A stretch of 64,000 bases of DNA. Origin: Aquificota bacterium (GTDB lineage Bacteria > Aquificota > Aquificia > Aquificales > Aquificaceae). A model generated the notes under the pieces. That model worked only from the letters and a program-made list of their open reading frames with translations. It did not search any database and was not told the origin of the DNA. This document shows, piece by piece, positions 17,076-24,630 of the stretch. Made by a program: the position numbers and the translations under genes. Location: contig CP076324.1 in NCBI GenBank assembly GCA_018771605.1, positions 806,001 to 870,000 on the forward strand. The letters are read 5' to 3'. Numbering within the stretch: the first letter of the stretch is position 1; each line of letters begins with the position of its first letter.

Positions 17076-17819
17076 ATGCTTGTGTTTTATCCTTTAATTC
17101 TTTTACCACTTTTTGTGCTTATGTTATTGTATATTTGGATGGCTGAAGGTATTAAAATTGTGCCACCGGATTTAAAAAGGGAAAGCCTTCAAGTTTCAAG
17201 CCTTTTTTCAAAGTTTGAAAGCCTCTATCCAAAAAAGGAGGAAAAGCCCACATCCATTAAACTGCTTGCCACGGCTACAGGCTCTGTGCGCCTTGCCCTC
17301 ATTGAAGTGGATGGCTCCACTCAAACTGTAAGGATAGGCTCAGAAGTAAAAGGCTACAGAGTAGTGGATATAGAAAGGAACTACATAGTCTTGTCAAGGG
17401 ATAAGGATAGGCTTGCCATAGGCTTTAGCTTTAAATCTGGAGAGCCTTCTATGCAGGTCTCCAAATCCACATCTCCCACACCACAGGCCACAAAGAGCCT
17501 CCAAGCCAGCGTATCAAAAGAAGAACTCCAGCGCATCACCGCAGATCCTGGCGTAATGTTTAGGCAGATAAGGCTTGTGCCTTTTGTGCAGGAAGGAAGG
17601 ACAAAGGGCTTTCTCTTTGAGTGGATAGAGCCCGGAAGCATCTTTGAAAGGGCTGGTATAAAACCAGGAGATGTGCTACTGTCTATAAACAACCAAGAGA
17701 TAAAAAGCGGTGAGGACGCCTTTAGAATATTGCAGGTGCTAAGAAACGAAAACAGTATAAAATTGAACTTGCAGAGGGGCAGTGAAATTATAGAATTGCT
17801 TTTGAGGGTAGAAGGATGA
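17076..17819 (+). CDS. gspC: Type II secretion inner-membrane protein GspC (PDZ)
   Basis: GspC links the inner-membrane platform to the secretin. The 247-residue protein has one N-terminal membrane helix (about 3-24), then a periplasmic HR-like domain (about 60-130: SIKLLATATGS, LIEVDGSTQTVRIG, GYRVVDIERNYIVL). A linker rich in Ser, Thr and Gln follows, and a C-terminal PDZ domain of about 165-246 (GSIFERAGIKPGDVLLSINN). It overlaps gspD by 4 nt (ATGA). Confidence 0.92.
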   Translation: MLVFYPLILLPLFVLMLLYIWMAEGIKIVPPDLKRESLQVSSLFSKFESLYPKKEEKPTSIKLLATATGSVRLALIEVDGSTQTVRIGSEVKGYRVVDIERNYIVLSRDKDRLAIGFSFKSGEPSMQVSKSTSPTPQATKSLQASVSKEELQRITADPGVMFRQIRLVPFVQEGRTKGFLFEWIEPGSIFERAGIKPGDVLLSINNQEIKSGEDAFRILQVLRNENSIKLNLQRGSEIIELLLRVEG

Positions 17820-19792
17820 AAAGGTTAATGGCGGTGTTTTTGCTTCTTTTCTTTTTTGTGCCTGCGTGGTCTCAGGATGCGGAGGCTATCCAAAAGCAGG
17901 CTCAAGAGCAAAAAAGGACTGGAAAGGTATTCCTTAACTTCCAAAATGCGGATATATCCCTTGTGGTAAAGTTCATGTCGGAGCTCACGGGCAAAAACAT
18001 AGTGCTTGACCCCAACGTGAAGGGAACTATAACCATAAGCTCTGCCAAGCCTGTAAGTATTAAACAAGCCTGGGACCTTTTTGTTATGTCCCTTACCCTT
18101 CAAGGCTACGGTGTGGTGGAGGACAAAAACTTTGTGCGTATACTTCCCATAGCTCAGGCTGTGCCTCTGGCGGAGCCAAAAAGGCCTACCACTAGCGCAG
18201 ATGTGATCCTTTACCTTTATACCGCAGAAAACACCCAAGCCCAACAGCTCCAGCAGGCCATACAGCCTTTTCTCTCTCCCTTTGCCAAAGTGGGAGTCCA
18301 CACTCAGTCCAACACCCTCATAGTGGCAGACATTGCCAAAAACATAGAAAAGATAAAGGGTATACTCAAAGAGCTTGACTCTCCACAAAGAGGTCTAAAG
18401 GTAAAGCTCTATCCTCTCCAAAAGGCTAAGGCGGAAAATGTTTTGCAGAGCCTTCAGGGTGTGTTAAGCACCCTACAACAGCAAACTGGCGCGCCAAGTG
18501 TGGCCACAATAAGCAAAGATGCCAACGCCATAGTGGTGGTGGCAAGGGAAGACATTCAAGCCATAGTAGAAGAGATAATAAAAACCATAGACCAATCCAC
18601 ACAGACCATAGAAGACAGGAGCTTTTATGTAATTCCCTTAAAGTTCATATCGGCTGAGGAACTCCACAAAAGCCTTCAAAGCCTTCTTACTGGTGTTGTC
18701 CCTACTGTGGCCCAGCCTACTCCTCAATATCAAGTGCAACCGGTGGATATAAAAGGACTTGAAACGCCCTTGCAAAGGCCCAAGCAACCAACGCCACAGC
18801 CCCAGCCCATACCATCCATACAAACAAAAGAAGGCACACGCATAGGCTTTGATAGAGGAACCAACTCGGTGCTTATATATGCCACTCCACAAGAGTTTGA
18901 AAACCTAAAGGCCCTTATAGAAAAGCTTGATGTGAGAAGAAGGCAAGTGCTAATAGCTGCCTCTGTGGTGGAGATGTCTACAAGTAAGGCCTTGGATATT
19001 GGAGTGCGGTGGCAAGCTTTTGGTTCAAAGGGAGGCGCTGGCTTTGGTGTGGGAAGCCTTCAGGACATATACAGTTCAATGCTTACTGGCAACTTTGTCC
19101 TTGGCTTTATAAACAACGTAGGGAAAACCATCACCATAGGCGGTGTTAACCTCTTTTTCCCAGACTTGGTACTTCTCTTTTCCCTCTTGGAAAAGGGCAC
19201 GGGCTTTAACCTTATCTCAAACCCAAAGGTGCTAACCCTTGACAACCAACCTGCGGAAATAAAAGTGGGCCAAGTAATACCCTACGCCTCCGGCGTAAAG
19301 TTTGATATAAACGGACAGCCCGTTATAACCTACGACTATAAGGAGGTGGGCCTGGACCTAAAAATTACACCCACCATAGCGGAGAACAACCTAAGGCTCA
19401 CCATAAACCTACAGGTGCAGGAGATAGTGGACTTTATAAGGCCTCAAGTGGGACAGCTAAGCTATGCGGTGCCTATAACTTCTAACAGACAGGTCAACTC
19501 TGACGTGGTGGTGGAGAACGGACAGACCATCATAATAGGCGGGCTTATAAACAATAGGACCATAAGCACGGTGGAGGGTGTGCCGGGCCTAAAGGATATT
19601 CCACTTTTGGGAAGGCTTTTTAGAAGAGATACCAAAACGGAGGATAAGGTTTCCCTCTTTATATTCTTAACTCCCTACGTGATAGAAAAGCCAGAGGACC
19701 TAAGCAAGATAACCCAAGAACATCAAAAACTGGCAGATGAATTAAGAAAACTTTTAGAAAAGCAGGAAAAGAATGAGAAAGCTAAGCCTTAA
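17816..19792 (+). CDS. gspD: Type II secretion outer-membrane secretin GspD
   Basis: GspD forms the multimeric outer-membrane channel. The 658-residue protein has a signal peptide ending about residue 19 (PAWS/QD) and N0-N3 ring domains (e.g. ISLVVKFMSELTGKNIVLDP and repeated KH-like units). A Pro/Gln-rich linker follows at about 300-340. The C-terminal secretin core has VEGVPGLKDIPLLGRLFR and the terminal IFLTPYVIEKPEDL. No S-domain or lipobox is evident. It starts within gspC and overlaps gspN by 20 nt. Confidence 0.96.
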   Translation: MKRLMAVFLLLFFFVPAWSQDAEAIQKQAQEQKRTGKVFLNFQNADISLVVKFMSELTGKNIVLDPNVKGTITISSAKPVSIKQAWDLFVMSLTLQGYGVVEDKNFVRILPIAQAVPLAEPKRPTTSADVILYLYTAENTQAQQLQQAIQPFLSPFAKVGVHTQSNTLIVADIAKNIEKIKGILKELDSPQRGLKVKLYPLQKAKAENVLQSLQGVLSTLQQQTGAPSVATISKDANAIVVVAREDIQAIVEEIIKTIDQSTQTIEDRSFYVIPLKFISAEELHKSLQSLLTGVVPTVAQPTPQYQVQPVDIKGLETPLQRPKQPTPQPQPIPSIQTKEGTRIGFDRGTNSVLIYATPQEFENLKALIEKLDVRRRQVLIAASVVEMSTSKALDIGVRWQAFGSKGGAGFGVGSLQDIYSSMLTGNFVLGFINNVGKTITIGGVNLFFPDLVLLFSLLEKGTGFNLISNPKVLTLDNQPAEIKVGQVIPYASGVKFDINGQPVITYDYKEVGLDLKITPTIAENNLRLTINLQVQEIVDFIRPQVGQLSYAVPITSNRQVNSDVVVENGQTIIIGGLINNRTISTVEGVPGLKDIPLLGRLFRRDTKTEDKVSLFIFLTPYVIEKPEDLSKITQEHQKLADELRKLLEKQEKNEKAKP

Positions 19793-20414
19793 ATTTCTGT
19801 TTTTATACATCTTTTTGAGTCTTTTACTTTTCTTTGTGCTTCTTTTTTTAACACTTCCCAAGTTTTTGGTCCTTGATAAGATGCTTTTGAAGAACGGTTT
19901 ATACCTGACGGCGCAAAAAGTGGAAGAGGGACTTACCTATGTGAAGTTAAAGGGTGTGGTCCTTTATGACCAGAACTCCAAGCTCGTGCGCTTTGATTCT
20001 TTTAACATAAGCCTTTCTCCCTTTGGGCTTAGCCTTTCTGGTTTATGCGATGGGAAGAGCCTTTATGTGGAGTGGTCCTTGGGTGAAAAAAGATTAAAGG
20101 CTAAAGACTTTACCTGCCTTGGAGATGTGGAAAGCTTATCCGGAGATATACTTATCAAGGATGGCCTTTATGGCAAGCTGGAGATAAAGGGATTGAAGGC
20201 TCAAGAGCTAAAGCTGGAAGAACTAAGCCTTGACCTCAAAGGTAGGGTCTTTACGGCAAAAGGAAGGGCCATGGGCCTTAACTTAGTAGGCGATGGACAG
20301 ATAGTTTTTAACCCTTCAAACCCCCTAAAATCCACCATAAACGGCCAAGTCTCCGGTGGTGGTATGAGGCTTGTTATAAGCGGTAGGCTTGAAAGGCTTG
20401 AAGTAAAGAGGTAA
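19773..20414 (+). CDS. gspN: Type II secretion protein GspN-like
   Basis: A 213-residue protein with one N-terminal membrane helix (about 6-29) and a periplasmic region of repeating beta-strands. The sequence of hydrophobic/polar alternation, with VVLYDQNSKLVRFDSFNISL and the terminal MRLVISGRLERLEVKR, is typical of GspN/AsmA-like subunits. Position directly after gspD and the 20-nt overlap support the call. Sequence conservation in this family is low, so the name rests partly on context. Confidence 0.75.
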   Translation: MRKLSLKFLFLYIFLSLLLFFVLLFLTLPKFLVLDKMLLKNGLYLTAQKVEEGLTYVKLKGVVLYDQNSKLVRFDSFNISLSPFGLSLSGLCDGKSLYVEWSLGEKRLKAKDFTCLGDVESLSGDILIKDGLYGKLEIKGLKAQELKLEELSLDLKGRVFTAKGRAMGLNLVGDGQIVFNPSNPLKSTINGQVSGGGMRLVISGRLERLEVKR

Positions 20415-20417
20415 AAT
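20412..20417 (+). promoter_or_regulatory. -10 element of the 56-aa gene
   Basis: TAAAAT ends 7 nt before an ATG. The stretch TAAAATTTTCTC immediately before this ATG recurs identically before trxB. Confidence 0.55.
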
Positions 20418-20424
20418 TTTCTCA

Positions 20425-20595
20425 ATGGACGCCAAAATTCTGGTAAACGGTAAAGAGGTAAGGCTAAAGGACTATCCCAAAAGGGTGCTTTATAACCTAC
20501 TTGTGGGTTATGTAAAGAGCCTAAACCTTGAGGAAGAGCCAAGAGAGATTGAGGTGTATGTCAAGCTCAAAGAAGAGGATTGTAGAAAGTCTTAG
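20425..20595 (+). CDS. Small 56-residue protein upstream of rluD
   Basis: A short open frame, MDAKILVNGKEVRLKDYPKR and so on, ending in EEDCRKS. It begins with a strand-turn-strand pattern (ILVNGKEVRL) followed by a helix (VLYNLLVGYVKSLNL), a plausible compact fold. It is preceded by a strong leaderless-type -10 with 7-nt spacing and overlaps the rluD start by 38 nt. I do not recognise a family. Coding status rests on the promoter spacing, sensible amino-acid composition and codon use like its neighbours. Confidence 0.55.
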   Translation: MDAKILVNGKEVRLKDYPKRVLYNLLVGYVKSLNLEEEPREIEVYVKLKEEDCRKS

Positions 20596-21538
20596 CTTTG
20601 AGGTTCAAGAAGAGCATGAGGGCCTAAGGCTTGACCAGTTTTTGGCAAAGGTCTATCCAGACTTTTCAAGGAGCTACCATCAAAGGCTCATTGAAGAGGG
20701 ATATGTATACTTGGATGGAAAAGTTTTAGACAAGCCGAGCAAAAGGCTAAAAGTTGGCCAGCGTGTGGAGCTTTTGGTGCCAGAGCCAGAGCCTTTGGAG
20801 GTCCTACCAGAAAACATACCACTGGATATAATCTACGAGGATGAACATATACTTGTGCTTATAAAGCCTTGCGGCCTTGTGGTCCATCCCTCCCCAGGCT
20901 ACACCTCTGGAACCCTTGTCAATGCACTTTTATACCATGTTAAAAACCTCTCCTCCATAGGCGGTGTGGAAAGGCCCGGCATAGTGCATAGGCTTGACAA
21001 AAACACCATGGGCCTTATGGTGGTGGCAAAGACGGACATAGCCCACAGAGGCCTCTCAGAGCAGCTCAAAGAAAGGAAAGTAGAAAAGCTCTATAGGGCC
21101 CTTGTTAAGGGCCTGCCAGAAAGGGATTACTACATAATAGAGGCACCCATAGGGAGGCACCAGACAGACAGAAAAAAGTTTGCCATAAGGGAGGAGGGAA
21201 AGCCTGCCAAAAGTGAGGTTTGGGTGTTGGAGAGATTTTACCGCCAGGGCATAAGCCTTTTGAAGGTAAAGATACACACGGGCAGGACACACCAGATAAG
21301 GGTCCATCTCTCTTCTCTTGGCTTTCCCATCCTTGGAGATACCACCTATGGCTTCAAGAGAAGCTCGGTAGACAAAAGGGTCCTTGAAAAAATAGGAGAT
21401 TGCCACATGCTTTTGAGCTATTATCTTGCCTTTGAACATCCTATAGAAAAAAGGTGGATGAGCTTTCAGATAGAGGACCCAAAACCCTTCAGAGATGTTT
21501 TAGAACTCATAAAGTATTTGGAGGAAGAGGGCTCTTAG
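20558..21538 (+). CDS. rluD: Pseudouridine synthase, RluD/RluA family
   Basis: Makes pseudouridine in 23S rRNA. The chosen ATG gives 326 residues: an N-terminal S4 RNA-binding domain (about 18-75, LRLDQFLAKVYPDFSRSYHQ) and then the catalytic domain. The active-site block is PGIVHRLDKNTMGLMVVAK with the nucleophilic Asp in HRLD. GRTHQIRVHLSSLGFPILGD is the second family motif. A start 30 nt upstream exists but adds residues before S4. The 3' end overlaps the convergent lpxB gene by 39 nt. Confidence 0.93.
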   Translation: MSSSKKRIVESLSFEVQEEHEGLRLDQFLAKVYPDFSRSYHQRLIEEGYVYLDGKVLDKPSKRLKVGQRVELLVPEPEPLEVLPENIPLDIIYEDEHILVLIKPCGLVVHPSPGYTSGTLVNALLYHVKNLSSIGGVERPGIVHRLDKNTMGLMVVAKTDIAHRGLSEQLKERKVEKLYRALVKGLPERDYYIIEAPIGRHQTDRKKFAIREEGKPAKSEVWVLERFYRQGISLLKVKIHTGRTHQIRVHLSSLGFPILGDTTYGFKRSSVDKRVLEKIGDCHMLLSYYLAFEHPIEKRWMSFQIEDPKPFRDVLELIKYLEEEGS

Positions 21539-22606
21539 CCTCTCAATGGCACCTTTCCCACCAAGGGCCTCCCTTAGCCTTTTAAAATCCTCCCTCATAG
21601 ACTCTCTTAGCTTTTCATCTTCCAAAAGGCTTTTTACCTTTATGCACAGCTCCTCCGGACTCCTTTGTATGAACTCTGGCACCACTTCCCTTTGTAGTAT
21701 GAGGTTTGTGAGGGCCACATAGTTTACCTTTACCAAAAGCCTTCCCCAAAGGTAGGTGATGGGATTGACCCTGTAGAAGACCACATGGGGAGAGCCAAGC
21801 ATGCTTGCCTCCAACTCTGCGGTCCCGCTGGCAAGCAATGTAAAATGTGCATAGGCCATAAGATTGTAGGAAGGGCTTTCCATATCCCTTGGAGTAAATA
21901 CCTTTACCGGAAAGCCTTTTAGTCCCTCTTGCACGTAGTCTTTAAAGCTTTCAAAGGTGGGGACAAGTAGGGGCATATTAGGCCTCAAGCATTCAAGCAC
22001 AGACCTAAGGTAGGGCACATGTCTTTTTATCTCACTCCACCTGCTTCCGGGAAGGAGGGCCATATACCTTTCTGAGCCCGCAAGCCTTTTTACTTCTTCT
22101 TCACCCATGGTTGGCTTTGCCAAATCTACCAAGGGATGGCCTACAAAATGAACCCTAAAGCCCTCCCTTGCATACCTTTTGTAAAACTCCACCTCAAAGG
22201 GGAGGATGACTATAAGATGGTCTACAAGCTCTGAGATAACTTTGGCCCTTCCCTCCTTCCATGCCCAAACCTGAGGGGATATAAAGTAGATGAGCTTTTT
22301 GACCTTTCCCTTTGCCCTCTTGAGAAGGGGCAAGTTAAAGGCTGGGGCATCGCACAGCACCAAGGCGTCCATCTCTGGCAGAAGCTCCTCTATCCTCTTC
22401 CAAAGCCTGTAGACATAGGGCACCTTTGGAAGGGCTTCTATGAGGCCCACTACCGATAGGTCCTCTATCCTTGCCACGCTTTTAAAGCCTATGGATTCAA
22501 GCCTCTCGTCCGTTATGCCATAAAGGTCTATGCCTTTTATATCTTTAAAGATGTTATATACGTAGTTGCTGGCAGACCTCTCACCCAAAGAGACAAAAAT
22601 TTTCAT
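21500..22606 (-). CDS. lpxB: Lipid-A-disaccharide synthase LpxB
   Basis: LpxB joins UDP-2,3-diacylglucosamine and lipid X to make the lipid A disaccharide at the inner membrane. The 368-residue protein contains MKIFVSLGERSASNYVYNIF (the family GExSG-like start, here GERSA), FISPQVWAWKEGRA, HFVGHPLVD and LLPGSRWSEIKRH. All are strong LpxB blocks. It shows the cell has a lipopolysaccharide outer membrane. It overlaps the upstream gene by 4 nt. Confidence 0.95.
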   Translation of the reverse strand: MKIFVSLGERSASNYVYNIFKDIKGIDLYGITDERLESIGFKSVARIEDLSVVGLIEALPKVPYVYRLWKRIEELLPEMDALVLCDAPAFNLPLLKRAKGKVKKLIYFISPQVWAWKEGRAKVISELVDHLIVILPFEVEFYKRYAREGFRVHFVGHPLVDLAKPTMGEEEVKRLAGSERYMALLPGSRWSEIKRHVPYLRSVLECLRPNMPLLVPTFESFKDYVQEGLKGFPVKVFTPRDMESPSYNLMAYAHFTLLASGTAELEASMLGSPHVVFYRVNPITYLWGRLLVKVNYVALTNLILQREVVPEFIQRSPEELCIKVKSLLEDEKLRESMREDFKRLREALGGKGAIERLRALFLQILYEF

Positions 22607-23019
22607 TGAGCCTTGGCAAATAAGCTAAAAAGCCCCTCTCCAACCCTTTCAACCCTTATGCTTACACCATCAAGCCTTAAAAACAGGGCATGCCCTATCT
22701 CCACCCTCCCAGAGCTTCTTATACTCACATACCTTTCCGCATAGCATTCTTCAAGGCTATTTCTGAAGGTAGTCTTAAGGTAGGCTCCATCGTGGTGCTC
22801 CATTATCTCGGTAAAGACCACCTCCATATAGTTGTTCTCCTCCACAGCCCTTTTCCAAGCCTCCTCAAGATCTGGGCTTTTTAGCTCAAGCTTTACACCA
22901 AACTCTAGGTCTTCTTCCTCCGCCTCTTCCAAAAGACCTGTTACCTTTGGGCTAAGGCTTTGGCATAGGTCTTTTAGTTTAGACAGGGCTTCTTGCCTGT
23001 AGCTTTCCTGTATGGGCAT
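22603..23019 (-). CDS. Hypothetical protein upstream of lpxB
   Basis: A 138-residue acidic protein I do not recognise. The N-terminal half is helical (MPIQESYRQEALSKLKDLCQ; LLEEAEEEDLEFGVKLEL). The C-terminal half looks like beta-strands (AERYVSIRSSGRVEIGHALF, VSIRVERVGEGLFSLF) and could be a PilZ-like or beta-barrel domain, but no motif confirms that. The ATG is chosen because TATAAT sits 6 nt before it; a TTG 21 nt upstream is possible. The stop overlaps the lpxB start (ATGA), so the two are co-transcribed. Confidence 0.65.
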   Translation of the reverse strand: MPIQESYRQEALSKLKDLCQSLSPKVTGLLEEAEEEDLEFGVKLELKSPDLEEAWKRAVEENNYMEVVFTEIMEHHDGAYLKTTFRNSLEECYAERYVSIRSSGRVEIGHALFLRLDGVSIRVERVGEGLFSLFAKAQ

Positions 23020-23025
23020 GAGAAT

Positions 23026-23031
23026 ATTATA
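23026..23031 (-). promoter_or_regulatory. -10 element of the lpxB operon
   Basis: TATAAT on the minus strand ends 6 nt before the ATG of the 138-residue gene. It lies at the very 3' end of the preceding coiled-coil gene. Confidence 0.6.
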
Positions 23032-23539
23032 ATTGGCCAAAGACCTTTAGTTCAAGCCTTTGAATCCTTGTGAGCACATCCTCAATAACTTCCTTCTGAG
23101 ATAGGGCCCTGTTTAGGTCCCCTCTTATGTGAGAAAGTTGAATATACAGTTCGTCAACCCTCCTGTTTAGCTCATCAATCCTCAAGGTATTTTGCATTAT
23201 CTCCTCTTTTAGCTCCGCCCTCATTTGGTCAATCCGCTGGTTGGTCTCGTCTATCCTTTTATTCACCTCGTCTATCCTTTTGTTGGTCTCATCAATTCTC
23301 TGGTTTGTTTCATCTATCCTTTGGTTGGTGTATTCAATATACCTTCTTATGTCTCTTAGCTCTGCCTCAAGACTGCTTTGCCTTTCCTCAAGGGCGGAAA
23401 GCCTTTTGTTCATAGACTCAATGGCAAGCCTAAAGCCAGCAAGCTCACCGCTAACGGTGGCCTTAAAGTCCCTAAACTCCTCCCTTAGCTCACCCACTAT
23501 AAGCTCCTTTAGCTTCTCCGCCAACCTTTCAATGTCCAT
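23027..23539 (-). CDS. Coiled-coil protein with exact heptad repeats
   Basis: A 170-residue, almost wholly alpha-helical coiled-coil protein. Residues 72-106 are five consecutive heptads of the form N-(Q/K)-R-I-D-(E/Q)-x, encoded by near-identical 21-nt units. Flanking segments keep heptad periodicity (LSALEERQSSLEAELRDI, LRIDELNRRVDELYIQL). There is no signal peptide or membrane helix. Similar proteins are common in Aquificaceae and often adjoin nuclease or DUF1640-like genes; function unknown. GGAGGGAAAG lies just before the ATG. Confidence 0.72.
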   Translation of the reverse strand: MDIERLAEKLKELIVGELREEFRDFKATVSGELAGFRLAIESMNKRLSALEERQSSLEAELRDIRRYIEYTNQRIDETNQRIDETNKRIDEVNKRIDETNQRIDQMRAELKEEIMQNTLRIDELNRRVDELYIQLSHIRGDLNRALSQKEVIEDVLTRIQRLELKVFGQL

Positions 23540-23575
23540 CTTTCCCTCCTTTTACAATTTATCCCGATCCTCTCC

Positions 23576-24610
23576 TTATTCCACTCTTAGCACCACCTTT
23601 CCAAAATGCCTTGACTTTTCCAAGTATGTGTGTGCCTCTTGGGCCTTCTCCAAAGGAAAGACTCTATCCACCACAGGCTTTAAAAGGCCCCTTTCAAATA
23701 GATCCGTTATCTTAAAGAGGTCTGCCCTTGGGCCCATATAAACGCCCAAAAGCTCAATCTCCCTCACAAAGATGTACCTTATGTCTACGCTTGCCTCAGA
23801 GCCAGTGGTAGTTCCAAAAAAGACAAACCTTCCACCACGTCTCAAACACTCCACGCTCTTCCAAAAGGTCTGGCTTCCCACATGGTCCATCACTATATCC
23901 ACACCCTCCTTAAAAAGCCCCCTCACCCTTTGGACCACATCCTCCTTGTAGTGGTCTATTACCACATCTGCGCCCAGCTCCTTGCACCTTTTTGCCTTCT
24001 CTTCCGACCCTGCAGTGGCTATCACAAAGGCTCCAAAAAGCTTGGCAATCTGGATGCCAGCCACGCCCACGCCGGAGGAGCCTCCCCATATGAGAACTCT
24101 GTGGTAGGGCCTGATATTTGCCTTATTGACAAGGGCATTCCAAACGGTTAAAAAGGTCAAAGGATAGGAACTTGCCTCCTCAAAGCTAAGGTTGGATGGC
24201 TTTTTTATCACATTCCTTGCTGGCACCTTTACATACTCGGCATAACCACCCTTTGACCTAAGGCCCAGAATATCGTAGTGTCTGCAGTGGTTGTCATGAC
24301 CGCTCTGACACTCATAGCAAACACCGCAAGAGAGGCCCGGCGCCACCACCACCTCATCTCCCTCTTTTATATCCTCCTTCACCAAGCTTCCCACCCTTTC
24401 CACCACACCGCTTATGTCCGCACCCAATATGTGAGGAAGCTCTGGCCTTACCGCAAGGGCCCCCATCCTAACCCATATGTCAAGGTGGTTTAGGGCCACA
24501 GCCTTTACCCTTATGAGGACCTCATCCTCCCTTATCTCTGGCTTTGGAAAGTCTTCCACAAACCTTAGCTTTTCCACACCACCAAAGCCTTCAAGCACAA
24601 CCGCACGCAT
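23576..24610 (-). CDS. Zinc-type medium-chain dehydrogenase/reductase
   Basis: A 344-residue oxidoreductase of the MDR superfamily (alcohol dehydrogenase/quinone reductase). The GHxE-like block is changed (HILGADISGVVERVG). The structural zinc site is present: CGVCYECQSGHDNHC (about 97-111). The NAD(P) Rossmann motif is WGGSSGVGVAGIQIAK (about 176-191). The C-terminus, YLEKSRHFGKVVLRVE, is typical. Substrate unknown. The start codon is only 20 bp from the divergent gspE ATG, with TATAAT 8 nt before it, so the message is probably leaderless. Confidence 0.88.
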   Translation of the reverse strand: MRAVVLEGFGGVEKLRFVEDFPKPEIREDEVLIRVKAVALNHLDIWVRMGALAVRPELPHILGADISGVVERVGSLVKEDIKEGDEVVVAPGLSCGVCYECQSGHDNHCRHYDILGLRSKGGYAEYVKVPARNVIKKPSNLSFEEASSYPLTFLTVWNALVNKANIRPYHRVLIWGGSSGVGVAGIQIAKLFGAFVIATAGSEEKAKRCKELGADVVIDHYKEDVVQRVRGLFKEGVDIVMDHVGSQTFWKSVECLRRGGRFVFFGTTTGSEASVDIRYIFVREIELLGVYMGPRADLFKITDLFERGLLKPVVDRVFPLEKAQEAHTYLEKSRHFGKVVLRVE

Positions 24611-24630
24611 GAGGTAGTATTATATTAGAA
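24611..24630. promoter_or_regulatory. 20-bp divergent promoter region (oxidoreductase / gspE)
   Basis: The whole intergenic gap is 20 bp. Minus-strand TATAAT (24619-24624) serves the oxidoreductase and plus-strand TAGTAT/TATATT (24615-24626) serves gspE; the two overlap. Any -35 elements must lie inside the opposite coding sequence. Neither gene has space for an SD. Confidence 0.65.
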
